A stretch of DNA of 64,000 nt from SZUA-36 sp963704855 (GTDB lineage: Bacteria; Pseudomonadota; Gammaproteobacteria; Xanthomonadales; SZUA-36). Made by a program: the position numbers and the translations under genes. This document shows positions 8,150 through 18,420 of this stretch, in pieces (within the stretch, counting starts at the first letter, position 1; each line of letters begins with the position of its first letter). The stretch is taken from the NCBI GenBank assembly GCA_963704855.1, contig CAVPHY010000024.1:496001-560000 (forward strand), read 5' to 3'. A model generated the notes under the pieces. That model was given only the letters and a program-made list of their open reading frames with translations. It made no database searches and was not told where the DNA came from.

Positions 8150-10357
8150 ATGGAAAAGCGCGACTTTGAGGGTACAGCCATGCACAGAGAAAAGGATATT
8201 AAATTGAAAGGGATACTGACCGGTAGGTGGGGACAGTTTATGAATAGCAGGAAAACTGGAATTCATTTGGTTTTGGGCTTGGCATTGTTGGCTTTGCCAG
8301 CACTATCGGCCTGGGCATCGAGTGATGTTACCGCGGCGAGTTACAGCAGTAATGCGTCTGGAGATGTAGTTATCACCCTGGCAACCGGAGGTGACGACCC
8401 GAATGTCAGTGTATTTGCGACGGAAAGTCCGGCACGGATCATTCTGGATTTGGCAGATACTGAAAGCCAGGTGGATGAGAGCCCGGTGTCAGTCGGAATC
8501 GGTGCGGTACAGAAATTCACGACCCTGGCCGCCGGTGGCAGAACACGGGTTATGGTGGATCTTTCCAGGCTGGCAACCTACGACTACCAGTCGGGGAATG
8601 GTCAGGTTGTCTTGACGATAGCCGGAGACGGTGGGGGCTCGACCGCACCTCAGAACCGTGGAATGGCAAAATACACGATTGAGAACATTGATTTTCGTCG
8701 TGGTGAAAATGGTCAAAGCAAAGTCATCGTTAGCCTTGATAAGGATGATTCCAATATTTCTGTGAATTCACGCGAGGGCGGCTTGTCGGTAGACATTTTT
8801 GATGCACACCTGCCGGAAAACCTGAATCAACGCCTTGATGTCGTGGATTTTGCAACGCCTGTGCAGATCATCGATGCCGAGAAAAAAGGCAGTGCTATCA
8901 GGCTGGAATTGGAAATATCCGGCCTCTATGAGCATATGGCCTATCAATCTGGCGGTGATTGGGTCATCGAAGTTTCGCCACTCAAAGCCACCGCGATAGA
9001 TGCGTCAAAAGACATCGTTGAATTTTACCAGGAGAAGGAATACGAAGGCGCCCGGGTTACCTTTAACTTCCAGGACATCCCGGTTCGTTCCGTCCTGCAG
9101 TTAATCGCTGATGTCTCCGCTCTGAACATCGTGGTTGCCGACAACGTGGGTGGCAACCTGACATTGCGTCTGACCAATGTACCCTGGGACCAGGCGCTGG
9201 ATATCGTACTGGATGCCCGCAATCTTGATAAGCGCGAGAATGGCAACGTGATCTGGATAGCGCCTACGGCGGATATAGCGGCGCGTGAACAACAGTTGTT
9301 ACAGGCCATAAGAGATCGCAAGGAACTGGAGCCACTGGTCACTTCGTTGATCAGTGTCAGTTATGCGACCGCCGAAGATTTACAGTCCTTGATCGATTCA
9401 GCACGTGCCAATTCTCAAGGTGATTCCGATGCCGGTTTATTGTCTGACCGCGGTTCCATTGCCATAGACGCCAGGACCAATACATTGATGGTGACGGATA
9501 CACCGGACAGGGTTGAAGCAATACATAAGCTGGTGCGCGATCTCGACCATCCGGTTCGGCAGGTTCAGATCGAATCACGTATCGTGGTTGCCAGCAGTGA
9601 GTTTGCCCATGCAATCGGTGTACGATTCGGTGTGAGTACCCTGCATAACAAGCGCAATATTCTTGCAATTACGGGTGACGGCGAGGGTGCTGACCTGCTG
9701 AACCCGGCCACTAACCCACGCGACGATGGCCTGCTTGACCTCCCGGGTATTCCCCAGCGTTATAACGTTAACCTGCCGGTAGCCGACAGCAATGCCGGTT
9801 CGATAGGTATTTCGTTCCTCGCGGGTAACGTCCTGCTGGATTTGGAACTCACGGCACTCGAAGCGGAAGGTGATGGTGAAATCATATCCACGCCCAGGGT
9901 TGTTACGGCGAACCAGTCAGAGGCATTCATTCAGCAGGGTGTGGAAATTCCTTATGAGCAAGCCGCGTCTTCTGGTGCAACGGCGGTTCAATTCAAGGAG
10001 GCCGTACTTGAGCTTCGTGCAACACCGTTGATTACACCCGATAACCGTGTACAGCTCGAGCTTGAAATCAAGCAGGATTCGGTTGGTGAAATCTACCAGA
10101 CCGGCCGCGGTGGTTCAGTACCATCAATCGACACGCGCGAAATGAGCACGTCGGTCCTTGTGAATAATGGTGAAACGGTCGTGCTGGGTGGAATATTCCA
10201 GGATGAACGGGCACGAAAGGAAGACAGGGTTCCTTACCTGAGCAGCATTCCGGTTCTTGGCAACCTGTTTAAACGGCGTGCAAATGAAACCAAGAAACGT
10301 GAACTACTGATATTCGTGACGCCGACCATAGTGGAAGAGCGCCCCGTAGTAAATTAG
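8150..10357 (+). CDS. pilQ: type IV pilus secretin PilQ
   Basis: PilQ forms the outer-membrane pore through which the pilus fibre emerges. After the signal peptide come two AMIN-type beta domains (about 55-280) that bind peptidoglycan. An STN/N0 domain starts near 300 (VTFNFQDIPVRSVLQLIADVS) and an N1 domain covers about 390-470. The secretin core fills the last 240 residues, with TPRVVTANQSEAFIQQG and the closing TPTIVEE. The frame opens at 8150, but the true start is probably the ATG at 8240. That ATG gives a classical signal peptide (MNSRKTGIHL..ALSAWA) preceded by GGTGGGG. It lies 12 bp after pilP and is last in the operon. Confidence 0.95.
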   Translation: MEKRDFEGTAMHREKDIKLKGILTGRWGQFMNSRKTGIHLVLGLALLALPALSAWASSDVTAASYSSNASGDVVITLATGGDDPNVSVFATESPARIILDLADTESQVDESPVSVGIGAVQKFTTLAAGGRTRVMVDLSRLATYDYQSGNGQVVLTIAGDGGGSTAPQNRGMAKYTIENIDFRRGENGQSKVIVSLDKDDSNISVNSREGGLSVDIFDAHLPENLNQRLDVVDFATPVQIIDAEKKGSAIRLELEISGLYEHMAYQSGGDWVIEVSPLKATAIDASKDIVEFYQEKEYEGARVTFNFQDIPVRSVLQLIADVSALNIVVADNVGGNLTLRLTNVPWDQALDIVLDARNLDKRENGNVIWIAPTADIAAREQQLLQAIRDRKELEPLVTSLISVSYATAEDLQSLIDSARANSQGDSDAGLLSDRGSIAIDARTNTLMVTDTPDRVEAIHKLVRDLDHPVRQVQIESRIVVASSEFAHAIGVRFGVSTLHNKRNILAITGDGEGADLLNPATNPRDDGLLDLPGIPQRYNVNLPVADSNAGSIGISFLAGNVLLDLELTALEAEGDGEIISTPRVVTANQSEAFIQQGVEIPYEQAASSGATAVQFKEAVLELRATPLITPDNRVQLELEIKQDSVGEIYQTGRGGSVPSIDTREMSTSVLVNNGETVVLGGIFQDERARKEDRVPYLSSIPVLGNLFKRRANETKKRELLIFVTPTIVEERPVVN

Positions 10358-10380
10358 TAGCTCCAGGAAGATCTCTTTGA

Positions 10381-10405
10381 AGCCCGGGCATGTCCCGGGC
10401 TTTTT
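10381..10405 (+). terminator. terminator of the pilMNOPQ operon
   Basis: AGCCCGGG at 10381-10388 and CCCGGGCT at 10394-10401 form a perfect 8-bp stem around CATGT, followed by a T-run. It starts 24 bp after the pilQ stop. Confidence 0.9.
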
Positions 10406-10432
10406 AGTTGTGCCCCATGGCCGGGCCAGACC

Positions 10433-10461
10433 TGTTCTAAGATATTGGAATATATTATAAT
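10433..10461 (+). promoter_or_regulatory. possible promoter of the ftcD gene
   Basis: A perfect TATAAT at 10456-10461 lies in an AT-rich patch between the pil terminator and the next gene. The -35 region 17 bp upstream (TGTTCT) is a poor match. Confidence 0.35.
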
Positions 10462-10556
10462 TACTGATGCCGTTGCTGCTTTCTCAAACAGCCTCAGGGG
10501 CTGATTTTTCAGTGAGCGTACCCGCTTTTCAATATCATCTCTATGGACTATGAACC

Positions 10557-12377
10557 GTGAATAAAGTAATTGAATGTGTGCCAAACTTTTCCGAAGGTCG
10601 CGATCTGGCAGTGATCAAACAGATCACGGATGCAATCGAAAGTGTCCAGGGTATCCGCCTTCTGGATGTTGATCCCGGCGAAAGCACCAACCGCACGGTG
10701 GTGACATTTATAGGGGAGCCTGAACCGGTCAAAGAGGCGGCTTTCCGCGCCGCTAAAATGGCGGCTGAACTCATCGACATGTCCAAACACAAGGGCGAGC
10801 ACTCCCGTTTCGGTGCGATGGATGTCTGCCCATTTGTCCCTGTAGCCAATGCAAGTATGGAAGAGTGTGCAGAGATAGCGCGGCAGGTGGGGCAGCGAAT
10901 CGGCGAGGAGCTTGGTATCCCGGTGTATCTTTATGAACACGCGGCAAGTAAGCCCGAGCGGCAAAACCTGGCCAAAGTGCGTTCCGGGGAATACGAGGGC
11001 CTGCAAAAGAAGCTGGCAGATCCCGCCTGGAAACCGGACTTTGGACCAGCCGTGTTCAACCCGGGCGCTGGTGCGATTGCCGTTGGAGCACGGGAATTTC
11101 TCATTGCATACAACATCAATCTGAATACGACCGATCGTCGCTACGCCAACGAGCTTGCCTACGAAATCCGTGAGCGCGGACGCTGGAAGCGGACCGGCAA
11201 TGTTACGCCCTTCTATTACAAAGGTGACCAGGTCTTTTTCGAACAAGGTAAATTTCCAGATGGCAATTCCGACTTCGTAGCAGGTTCATTTGAGGAGCTT
11301 GCAGAGTTTTACAGGAATAAACATGGAGGTGACCTGTACAAACGCTACCGGTCTATCGGCTTGGATCCCGATGACCTTATCGGGCGACCGGTTTATAAGG
11401 ATGGTATGTTCACGCATCTAAAGGGTATCGGTTGGGTCGTGGATGATTACAAATGTGCACAGGTTTCCCTGAACCTGACCAACTACAAGATCACTTCGCC
11501 GGTTGATGTCCTCGAGGCTGTTCGGGAATTGGCAGTCGCGCGCGGGATTGTTATTACAGGCTCCGAAGTGGTGGGTGTCATACCCTTTGAAGCCATGCAG
11601 GCAGCCGGCCGTTTCTATCTCCGGCGTATGCAGAAATCAACAGGTGTTCCGGCGCGTGACGTTGTCACGACGGCAGTACAGGCAATGGGCCTCAGGGATG
11701 TTGCCGAGTTTGATATCGACAAGAAGGTCATCGGTATGCCCATACCCCAGGGGCGACTGGTAAACCTGACAGTCGCCGAATTTGTAGAAGAAGTCTCACG
11801 TGATACACCAGCGCCGGGCGGCGGTTCAATAGCCGCGTTGGCGGGGGCGTTGGGCTCTGCTCTCGCCTCGATGGTCGTTAATCTTTCCGTTGGCAAAGGT
11901 GAATTCGATTCACAGTATGATGAACTATGCCAATTGGCTGAGAAGGCGCAGGCGGTCAAGGATGAACTGGTACGGGCCGTTGATGCGGACACCGATGCGT
12001 TCAACGAGGTTCTTGCCGGTATGCGTATGGCCAAGGATACTGCCGAGCAGGTCGCGTTGCGCGCAACTGTGATCCGGGCAGGGTACAAGTCTGCGGCCGA
12101 GGTGCCATTAAGAACAGCTGAACTCTGCAAAGAGGTCCTGGATCTGTGCCAGGCAGCGGCTAATATTGGCAACGCGGCAGTGATGAGTGACGCCGGCGTC
12201 GGTGCCCTGATGGCCCTGGCGGGTGTTCAGGGTGCGGTTCACAACGTGCGCATCAACCTGCCACATACAAAGGATGACGTGTTCATTGCCAGGATGCAGG
12301 CTCAACTGGGGGCGCTGGTCTCCGAGTCCAGGGAAATCTGTGATGCGATTCAGAAACAGGTCGAATGTGGGTTTTAA
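10557..12377 (+). CDS. ftcD: bifunctional glutamate formimidoyltransferase / formimidoyl-THF cyclodeaminase
   Basis: This 606-residue protein fuses the two enzymes that move the formimino group of formiminoglutamate (from histidine breakdown) onto tetrahydrofolate and then release ammonia to give methenyl-THF. The transferase domain fills about residues 1-330: it begins with IECVPNFSEGRD and contains the HSRFGAMDVCPFVPV segment. The cyclodeaminase domain begins near 405 with FVEEVSRDTPAPGGGSIAAL. The start is GTG. The same fusion order occurs in vertebrate FTCD and some bacteria. No other hut gene is nearby, so a wider one-carbon role is possible. Confidence 0.93.
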   Translation: MNKVIECVPNFSEGRDLAVIKQITDAIESVQGIRLLDVDPGESTNRTVVTFIGEPEPVKEAAFRAAKMAAELIDMSKHKGEHSRFGAMDVCPFVPVANASMEECAEIARQVGQRIGEELGIPVYLYEHAASKPERQNLAKVRSGEYEGLQKKLADPAWKPDFGPAVFNPGAGAIAVGAREFLIAYNINLNTTDRRYANELAYEIRERGRWKRTGNVTPFYYKGDQVFFEQGKFPDGNSDFVAGSFEELAEFYRNKHGGDLYKRYRSIGLDPDDLIGRPVYKDGMFTHLKGIGWVVDDYKCAQVSLNLTNYKITSPVDVLEAVRELAVARGIVITGSEVVGVIPFEAMQAAGRFYLRRMQKSTGVPARDVVTTAVQAMGLRDVAEFDIDKKVIGMPIPQGRLVNLTVAEFVEEVSRDTPAPGGGSIAALAGALGSALASMVVNLSVGKGEFDSQYDELCQLAEKAQAVKDELVRAVDADTDAFNEVLAGMRMAKDTAEQVALRATVIRAGYKSAAEVPLRTAELCKEVLDLCQAAANIGNAAVMSDAGVGALMALAGVQGAVHNVRINLPHTKDDVFIARMQAQLGALVSESREICDAIQKQVECGF

Positions 12378-12380
12378 GCC

Positions 12381-12978
12381 TTGAATACCTTACCATTTTC
12401 CAGCGCGGCTGAGCGGAACCGCCAACCAATTCTTGAGCAGTTGCAAGTCCTGCTTCCCCACCAGGCTTCGGTGCTGGAGATCGGCTCCGGTACAGGTCAA
12501 CACGCTGTTTTTTTTACACAAAATTTGCCCGGGTTATTGTGGCAGCCGAGTGAAAGGGAAGAGAACCTGGCAGTTCTTGAAGCCTGTTTGGCTGCTGAAG
12601 GCAATGACAGCATTCTGCCGCCGCTCAAACTGGATGTGATACGTGACCCATGGCCCGGTTATGCCTACGACGCGGCATACTCTGCCAATACGGCACATAT
12701 CATGCCATGGGATGCGGTGGTTGCGATGTTTGCCGGTGTCTCGGCGCTCCTTGAGACTGGTGCCCGGTTTTGTCTTTACGGGCCGTTTAATATCGATGGT
12801 TGTTTTACATCACAAAGCAATGCCCATTTTGATGCGCGTTTGCGCGCCGAAGATTCGAGAATGGGTATCCGGGATATGGCGGCGATTGAATCCCTGGCAA
12901 ATCATCCACGGGATGCGGCTTGAAGACAAACTCGCCATGCCGGCCAATAATTTTATCTTGGTGTTTAAAAAATCATGA
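12381..12978 (+). pseudogene. DUF938 class I SAM-dependent methyltransferase, frameshifted
   Basis: The product begins PFSSAAERNRQPIL and has the SAM-binding LEIGSGTGQHAVFF motif at about 36-49. Both are hallmarks of the DUF938 methyltransferase family, whose substrate is unknown. The first frame stops at 12923 after GIRDMAAIESLANH. The missing C-terminus, GMRLEDKLAMPANNFILVF, continues in the next frame to a stop at 12978. Deleting one C from the CC at 12906-12907 restores one protein of about 198 residues. The restored stop overlaps the next ATG (12975) by 4 bp, which strongly supports the repaired reading. The start is TTG, 3 bp after ftcD. Confidence 0.85.
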
Positions 12979-13439
12979 TGGATTCTCTTCATTTTTCCTG
13001 GCAGCGACTGGCGCAGCAGGCAGAGGGCCTGTTAAGCGTATCGTCAAACCGAATTTCAAATGCCGCCAACCTCAGTGCACTGCTGTACCAGGAATTGCCC
13101 GATATCAGTTGGGTTGGGTTCTATTTTCTGCAAGGCGAAACACTCATGGTCGGCCCTTTCCAGGGCAAGCCAGCCTGTGTCAGTATCGGGCTGGGTAAGG
13201 GCGTATGTGGCAGCGCCGCACTTTCCGGGGAAACAATACGTGTAGCAGACGTCGATACGTTCGACGGGCACATCGCCTGTGATGCAAATGCGCGCTCTGA
13301 AATTGTCGTTCCCTTGTTCATCCGGGGCGAATTGCTCGGTGTTCTGGATGTTGACAGCACCCTTTTAAACCGTTTCAGCGAGGCGGATGAAGCGGGTCTT
13401 AAAGTCTTGGCCCAGGTATACCTTTCTTCAATTGACTGA
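12975..13439 (+). CDS. msrC: free methionine-(R)-sulfoxide reductase (GAF domain)
   Basis: This 154-residue single GAF-domain enzyme reduces free Met-(R)-sulfoxide, a damage product of oxidants, in the cytoplasm. The three catalytic or resolving cysteines are at C68, C78 and C102, in the motifs CVSIGLGKGVCG and HIACDANARSEI. Their spacing of 10 and 24 residues matches Cys84, Cys94 and Cys118 of E. coli fRMsr. The start ATG overlaps the end of the repaired DUF938 gene, suggesting co-translation. The 3' end overlaps that of the minus-strand sixA-like gene by 12 bp. Confidence 0.93.
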   Translation: MMDSLHFSWQRLAQQAEGLLSVSSNRISNAANLSALLYQELPDISWVGFYFLQGETLMVGPFQGKPACVSIGLGKGVCGSAALSGETIRVADVDTFDGHIACDANARSEIVVPLFIRGELLGVLDVDSTLLNRFSEADEAGLKVLAQVYLSSID

Positions 13440-13938
13440 CAGGTTTTCCCTTCTGATCAGCTTGAGCAATTGACCTGCCTGCTTATCCCGCTTGAAGCTG
13501 CCAGGAAACTCGATGACCGCGAGAGTCCCGGTGCTCATGTGAGCGGCACCGGAAACTTGGGCTGTTTGCAGTACATTAATCAGCATTTCCAGCAAACCGG
13601 GGTTGTGCCCGACCATCAGAAGCCGTTCACTGTAACTGAATGCGTCCTCGGCGAGCGTCAGCAGCAGGTTCAATGAAGCACCATACATCGGCTCGATGTA
13701 ATCGGTGGATGGTCAGTAATTGCGGCCAAAGGTTGAGCAGGGGTGCAAGTGTTTCACGGGTCCGTTTGGCAGGCGAGCATAAAATGGTGTCTGGAGGTGG
13801 CAGTGCTTCAGAAGCCCATTCTGAAAGTAGCAGGGCATGGCCGGCGCCAGCTGAACTGAGTGACCGGGAAAAATCATTGCCCAACGGGCTCCACGAGACC
13901 GCTTCGGCGTGACGCAGCAGGTAAAGCTGCTGGGCCAT
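13428..13938 (-). pseudogene. sixA: SixA-type phosphohistidine phosphatase, frameshifted
   Basis: A small histidine-phosphatase-family protein. The N-terminal frame has the catalytic LYLLRHAEA motif and CSPAKRTRETLAPL. It loses the family pattern near 13696. The second half continues in another frame from about 13690 down to 13428 and carries the expected RLLMVGHNPGLLEML motif with the second catalytic histidine. Removing one base near 13690-13696 joins them as RLHEPMYGASLNLLL, giving about 169 residues. SixA removes phosphate from histidine of phosphotransfer proteins. The gene lies 20 bp downstream of the threonine dehydratase-like gene on the same strand. Confidence 0.82.
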
Positions 13939-13958
13939 GATGTCTTAAACCCCTGTGT

Positions 13959-14932
13959 TCATGGCTTGAAAGGCAAATGCTCGAGATCGACGTTACCGCC
14001 GCTGATAATGGCAGCCAACACAACGTGCCGGAAAAGTCTTCGGGTGACGCCATGATGGCGGCAATGACGGTGGCGGATGAAGGCTCGATCAACATGCGGA
14101 AACGTTGCCATACCAGTGCCATGGCCTCGACAATCCCCGCTTCACTGACGGTGATCACCTTGTCTACATTATCCCGGATGATTTCAAAATTCAGTACGCC
14201 AACGATGGCCCGCAGACCATCGGCAATGGTATCAACGTTGAAATGATCCACCCTCTTACCCCGGCTCAGGCTCAGTGCGGTATCCGCCGCACCTTCCGGT
14301 TCAGCCCCAATGACCCTGACATTGGGAATCAATGCCCTGGCGGCGATCGCGCTACCGCTGATCAGACCGCCACCACCGACCGGTGTCGTGATGATATCCA
14401 GGCCCGGGATCTGCTCTGACATCTCGATGACAGCAGTCCCCTGGCCACAAATAATATGTGCATGATCATAGGGGGGGATAGGGATACAACCCTTTGCAAC
14501 CAGGTCGGCCAGGCCCTTTTCCCTGGCATGCTGGTTTGAGGCGCAAAATACGATTTCGCCACCGTTGCGGCGGACGGCCTCGACCTTGATTCTGACCGAA
14601 TTCTCCGGCATCACGATCCACGCACGACGATTGTGCGTGGATGCCGCGAGTGCCAATGCGGCACCATGATTACCCGAGGAATGGGTTGCGACATCACCCT
14701 TGAGGCCGTTCTCTTCCAGCAGGGCGATCGCATTACTGGCGCCGCGAAACTTGAATGCGCCGGTGTGCTGGAGGTTCTCGCATTTCAGCCACAGTTCACA
14801 GCCCAGTTCAGCATTCAAATGCGGGTCGGACAGGACTGGCGTGGTGCGGATCGCCTGACTGATACGATGGCTGGCAGAAACTATGTCCGCGAAAACAGGA
14901 ATTTGATATGCAGCTTTCTCTTTCATCAGCAT
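13959..14932 (-). pseudogene. threonine/serine dehydratase-like PLP enzyme, frameshifted near the C-terminus
   Basis: A fold-type II PLP enzyme of the threonine dehydratase / serine racemase group, deaminating Thr or Ser to the 2-oxo acid, or racemising Ser. The PLP lysine lies in TGAFKFRGA and the substrate loop is HSSGNHGAALALA. The phosphate-binding glycines are in TPVGGGGLISGSA. After PEDFSG the frame runs into unlike sequence. The expected tail VVLAAIISGGNVDLEHLPF continues in another frame and stops at 13959. One base appears to be missing near 14025-14026. The repaired length is about 324 residues, normal for short dehydratases without a regulatory domain. Confidence 0.85.
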
Positions 14933-14937
14933 ATAAT
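14932..14937 (+). promoter_or_regulatory. TATAAT -10 element for pepN
   Basis: A perfect TATAAT overlaps the start codon of the divergent dehydratase gene and lies 53 bp upstream of pepN. No good -35 is seen at standard spacing, although a TTGATA is present further upstream at 14903. Confidence 0.4.
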
Positions 14938-14989
14938 ACGGGCCCCCTGAGTCACTTCACCAGCGAAAATTAAATAAAGGAAAAGGTTT

Positions 14990-17642
14990 ATGAAAGACGG
15001 GATGTCCGGCAAGTCAATTTATCGCAAAGATTATACGGCATACCCGTGGCATGTTGCTCGACTCGACCTTTATTTCAATATTGATAACCAAACCACCATC
15101 GTGCGGGCTGAAATGGAGTTCCGGCTGAAAGATACGACAAAGGCTACTCAGGATATCGTACTGAATGGCCGTGACCTTGACCTGGTCAGCCTGTCCCTCA
15201 ATGGCAGTCTTCTGAGCGGGGATGATTATGTCGTTCAGGGCGAAACACTGGTCATTCCCGGTGCGCCGGCAAACAGCGTGTTGAAAACCGAAGTGAGAAT
15301 CCACCCTGCAAGTAATTCCGCGCTTGAAGGCCTGTATACATCCGGTGTTTTTTTGCTGACCCAGTGCGAGGCGCAGGGTTTTCGTAAAATTACCTGGTTT
15401 CCGGACCGTCCCGATGTGATGACGACCTACCGGGTTACCCTTGAAGCCGACAGGTCACAGTTCCCGGTACTGTTGTCAAACGGCAACCTGGAGAAATCCG
15501 GTGAATTACCCGGTGGCCGTCACTGGGTTCGCTGGGATGATCCCTTTCCCAAGCCTTCCTACCTGTTTGCGTTGGTTGCGGGCGACCTCACATTGGTTGA
15601 GGACCACTTCACAACACGCAGCGGTCGTGAGGTCGCCTTGAGATTTTACGTCGAGGCGGAAAACTACGATCGCTGTGATCACGCCATGGAATCACTGATC
15701 AACGCGATGCGCTGGGAAGAGGAAAGGTTTGATCTCGAGTACGACCTCGATGTCTATCACGTCGTCGCCACCAATGATTTCAACATGGGAGCGATGGAGA
15801 ATAAATCGCTGAACATTTTTAATTCGAAGTACGTACTGGCGCGACCTGATACGGCGACGGATGCAGACTACCAGGGGATCGAGGGGGTTATCGGTCATGA
15901 ATATTTTCACAACTGGACAGGCAACCGCGTCACCTGCCGGGACTGGTTCGAGCTGACCCTGAAGGAGGGGCTCACGGTATTCAGGGATGAGGAGTTTTCG
16001 GCCGATATGCAATCACGTGCGGTGAAGCGCATCAGGGATGTCCGTGACCTGAGAAACAGGCAGTTTCCCGAGGATGATGGCCCAATGTCACACCCGATCC
16101 GGCCGGATCAATATGTTGAAATCAACAATTTCTATACCGCTACCGTTTATCAGAAGGGCGCAACAATTATTCGCATGTACCACACCCTGCTCGGAGAGGA
16201 AGGGTTTCAGAAGGGTATGAGTCTATACTTCAAACGGCATGATGGTCAGGCCGTTACCTGTGACGATTTTCTCGCTGCAATGGCGGACGCCAATGGTATC
16301 AACCTGGATCGCTTTGCGCGTTGGTATGGCCAGTCGGGTACACCGCAAGTGCATGTGTCCGACCATTACGATGCCGCAACTCAAAAGTACATGCTGACAT
16401 TGAAGCAGCATACCCCTGCAACGCACGATCAAAACCAAAAACAGGCCCTGGTCATTCCATTCGCAGTTGGCTTGCTGACCGCCAAAGGGGAGGAGCTGCC
16501 TTTGCAACTCGAGTCCGAAACCGGTGCAGTGGAGGGGACGCGATTGCTGGTGATGGAAGATGACCAACAGGTGTATACGTTCATCAACGTCCCGGAGCCT
16601 CCGGTACCGTCCCTGTTCCGGGATTTCTCGGCGCCCGTTAAGGTCTACTACGATTACGCGCCGGAACAACTGGCTGTATTGATCGCGCATGACAGTGATG
16701 CCTATGTGCGCTGGGACGCAGCGCAGCGGATGGCGGAGCGCGCCATCCTCGAGCAATGCCAGCGGTATGCGAATGACAAGGAAATGAGGCTGGCTCCGTC
16801 TTTGCTCAAGGCGTTTCGCGGTATCCTCCTCGACCGGCAGGCCGATCCGGCACTGCTGGCTGAAGCCTTGACTTTACCGGATGAAGACTACCTGGCAGAA
16901 CAGATGGAAGTCGTTGACGTCGATGGTATTCATGCAGCGCGGGATTTTATCCGGAAGGAACTGGCCATCGGGCTCAAAGCACTGTTCGCTGATCGCTATG
17001 CAGAATTGAATGACGGGCAAGCTTACGAAAAATCCGCCGAAAGCCATGGCCGGCAGAGCTCTTAAGAATATCTGCCTGTCCTACCTGCTGGAAGTGGACG
17101 CAGGAGAGTCCCTGGTTGCCGCTCAGCTCAAGGCAAGTGACAACATGACAGATACCCTGGCCGCTATAAAGGGGCTGGTCATGATGGATTCACCACTGGC
17201 GGAGCCAGCGCTTTCTGAGTTTGAATCCAGGTGGAAGGCGGATGCCCTGGTCATGGATAAATGGTTTACCATGCAGGCTATCAAGCCCGGTCCGGACACG
17301 GTAAACAAGGTGAGGGGGTTGATGCAACATCCCGCTTTCAGTATTCAGAACCCCAATAAAGTGCGGTCACTGATTGGAGGTTTCGCAGTTTTGAATCCGA
17401 CCGGCTTCCATGCTTCAGATGGTTCAGGTTACATATTTCATGCGGATCGTGTGATTGAACTGGATGCATTGAATCCACAGATAGCTTCCAGGATGGCGTC
17501 AGCATTCAACCGTTGGAACCGCTATGACGGGAACAGGAAAAAACTGATGAAAGCACAATTGCATCGTATTTCAGCAGTTGACGGCCTATCGGGTGACGTA
17601 TCCGAAATCATCAACAATGCCTTGCGCCGCACTGATGCTTAA
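14990..17642 (+). pseudogene. pepN: aminopeptidase N (M1 family), frameshifted
   Basis: This cytosolic zinc aminopeptidase finishes peptide breakdown. The first frame shows the M1 substrate motif GAMENKSLN (about 267-275) and the zinc site HEYFHNWTGNR, with the partner glutamate in LKEGLTVFRDEEF (about 322-335). It then runs off family after QAYEKSAE near 17040. The remaining C-terminal helical domain (AGRALKNICLSYL to INNALRRTDA) continues in the next frame to 17642. Changing AAA at 17040-17042 to AA joins both into about 883 residues, the normal PepN length. The catalytic domain is intact in either case. Confidence 0.92.
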
Positions 17643-18036
17643 GTTGTTCTGTGCGGCTTTTTGCACACTGTTTTTATTTTCGTGCACCGCTGGGCCAGTA
17701 GATAATGAACCGCCGGTTCAGATAAGCGGCATGCAGATTGAAAACCAGACCCCTATGTACCTGTCGGCAGTCAGGTTAATGGTGCCTGTCACCGGGAACT
17801 TTGTCTCATGTGGCAGTATTTTACCCGGGTCCATGTGCTCGACGACCTTCCCTGAAACGGCATATACCGGAAACCCGGTTGAAATAACCTGGAGCCAGGG
17901 TGGCCAGATACATTCAACCGGACCATTCGCCCTAAGGCTTCCGGCTGATCTGGATGCGTACAGACCGGCTATCGTTCGTGTCGTGATTTCAGCTCCCGGC
18001 TCAGCCGGTGCAGTGATCATTCAGACCCGGGAATGA
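17635..18036 (+). CDS. small putative lipoprotein
   Basis: A protein of 133 residues, starting at the ATG at 17635, which overlaps the pepN stop. It has a hydrophobic signal with lipobox LFSC at about C17, followed by a beta-rich domain (VQISGMQIENQTPMYLSAVRL, then a pair of cysteines at CGSILPGSMC). This predicts an envelope lipoprotein with a possible disulfide. The family is not recognised. The upstream Shine-Dalgarno is weak, consistent with coupling to pepN. Confidence 0.65.
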   Translation: MLKLFCAAFCTLFLFSCTAGPVDNEPPVQISGMQIENQTPMYLSAVRLMVPVTGNFVSCGSILPGSMCSTTFPETAYTGNPVEITWSQGGQIHSTGPFALRLPADLDAYRPAIVRVVISAPGSAGAVIIQTRE

Positions 18037-18041
18037 GCGGC

Positions 18042-18251
18042 TCAATTTTCTCTTAGCGCTCTCAGAAACAGCTGTCGTTCCAGGTCGGCATCAGTACGTG
18101 TCGGAAACTTGAGCGGCAGGCGAAGTTCGCTGCCAAATGTGATATTGAACTGGAAACCCTCGTTGTTATCCGCTGTAAAAACCCTGCTTACGAGAACCAC
18201 TTTATCCAGGGCTATCGCAAATCCCTGCAGTTCGTAGATTGCCCTGCCCAT
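18042..18251 (-). CDS. small hypothetical protein (69 aa)
   Basis: A short beta-strand-rich protein (YELQGFAIALDKVVLVSRVF, then FQFNITFGSELRLPLKF) without signal peptide or membrane helix. An excellent AGGAGG lies 7 bp before the ATG, which is the main reason to accept it as a gene. It converges on the lipoprotein gene with 5 bp between stops. The family is not recognised. Confidence 0.7.
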   Translation of the reverse strand: MGRAIYELQGFAIALDKVVLVSRVFTADNNEGFQFNITFGSELRLPLKFPTRTDADLERQLFLRALREN

Positions 18252-18420
18252 TAATCATCCTCCTGACGGCGAATTTTGGTTCTGCCCGATTGTACCTTTT
18301 TGAATGACCGGGAGAGGATGTAATTGATTACAGAACTTGTTCGGAAAATATTGATCCAAATTCTGCTATCCTTATACGTATGATGAGAATCCTGCCGGTT
18401 GACCGGCTATTGGTAATTGT

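Noticed and set aside
10548..11246. Minus-strand open frame of 232 codons
   Set aside because: It mirrors the codons of the formiminotransferase domain, which is clearly coding on the plus strand.
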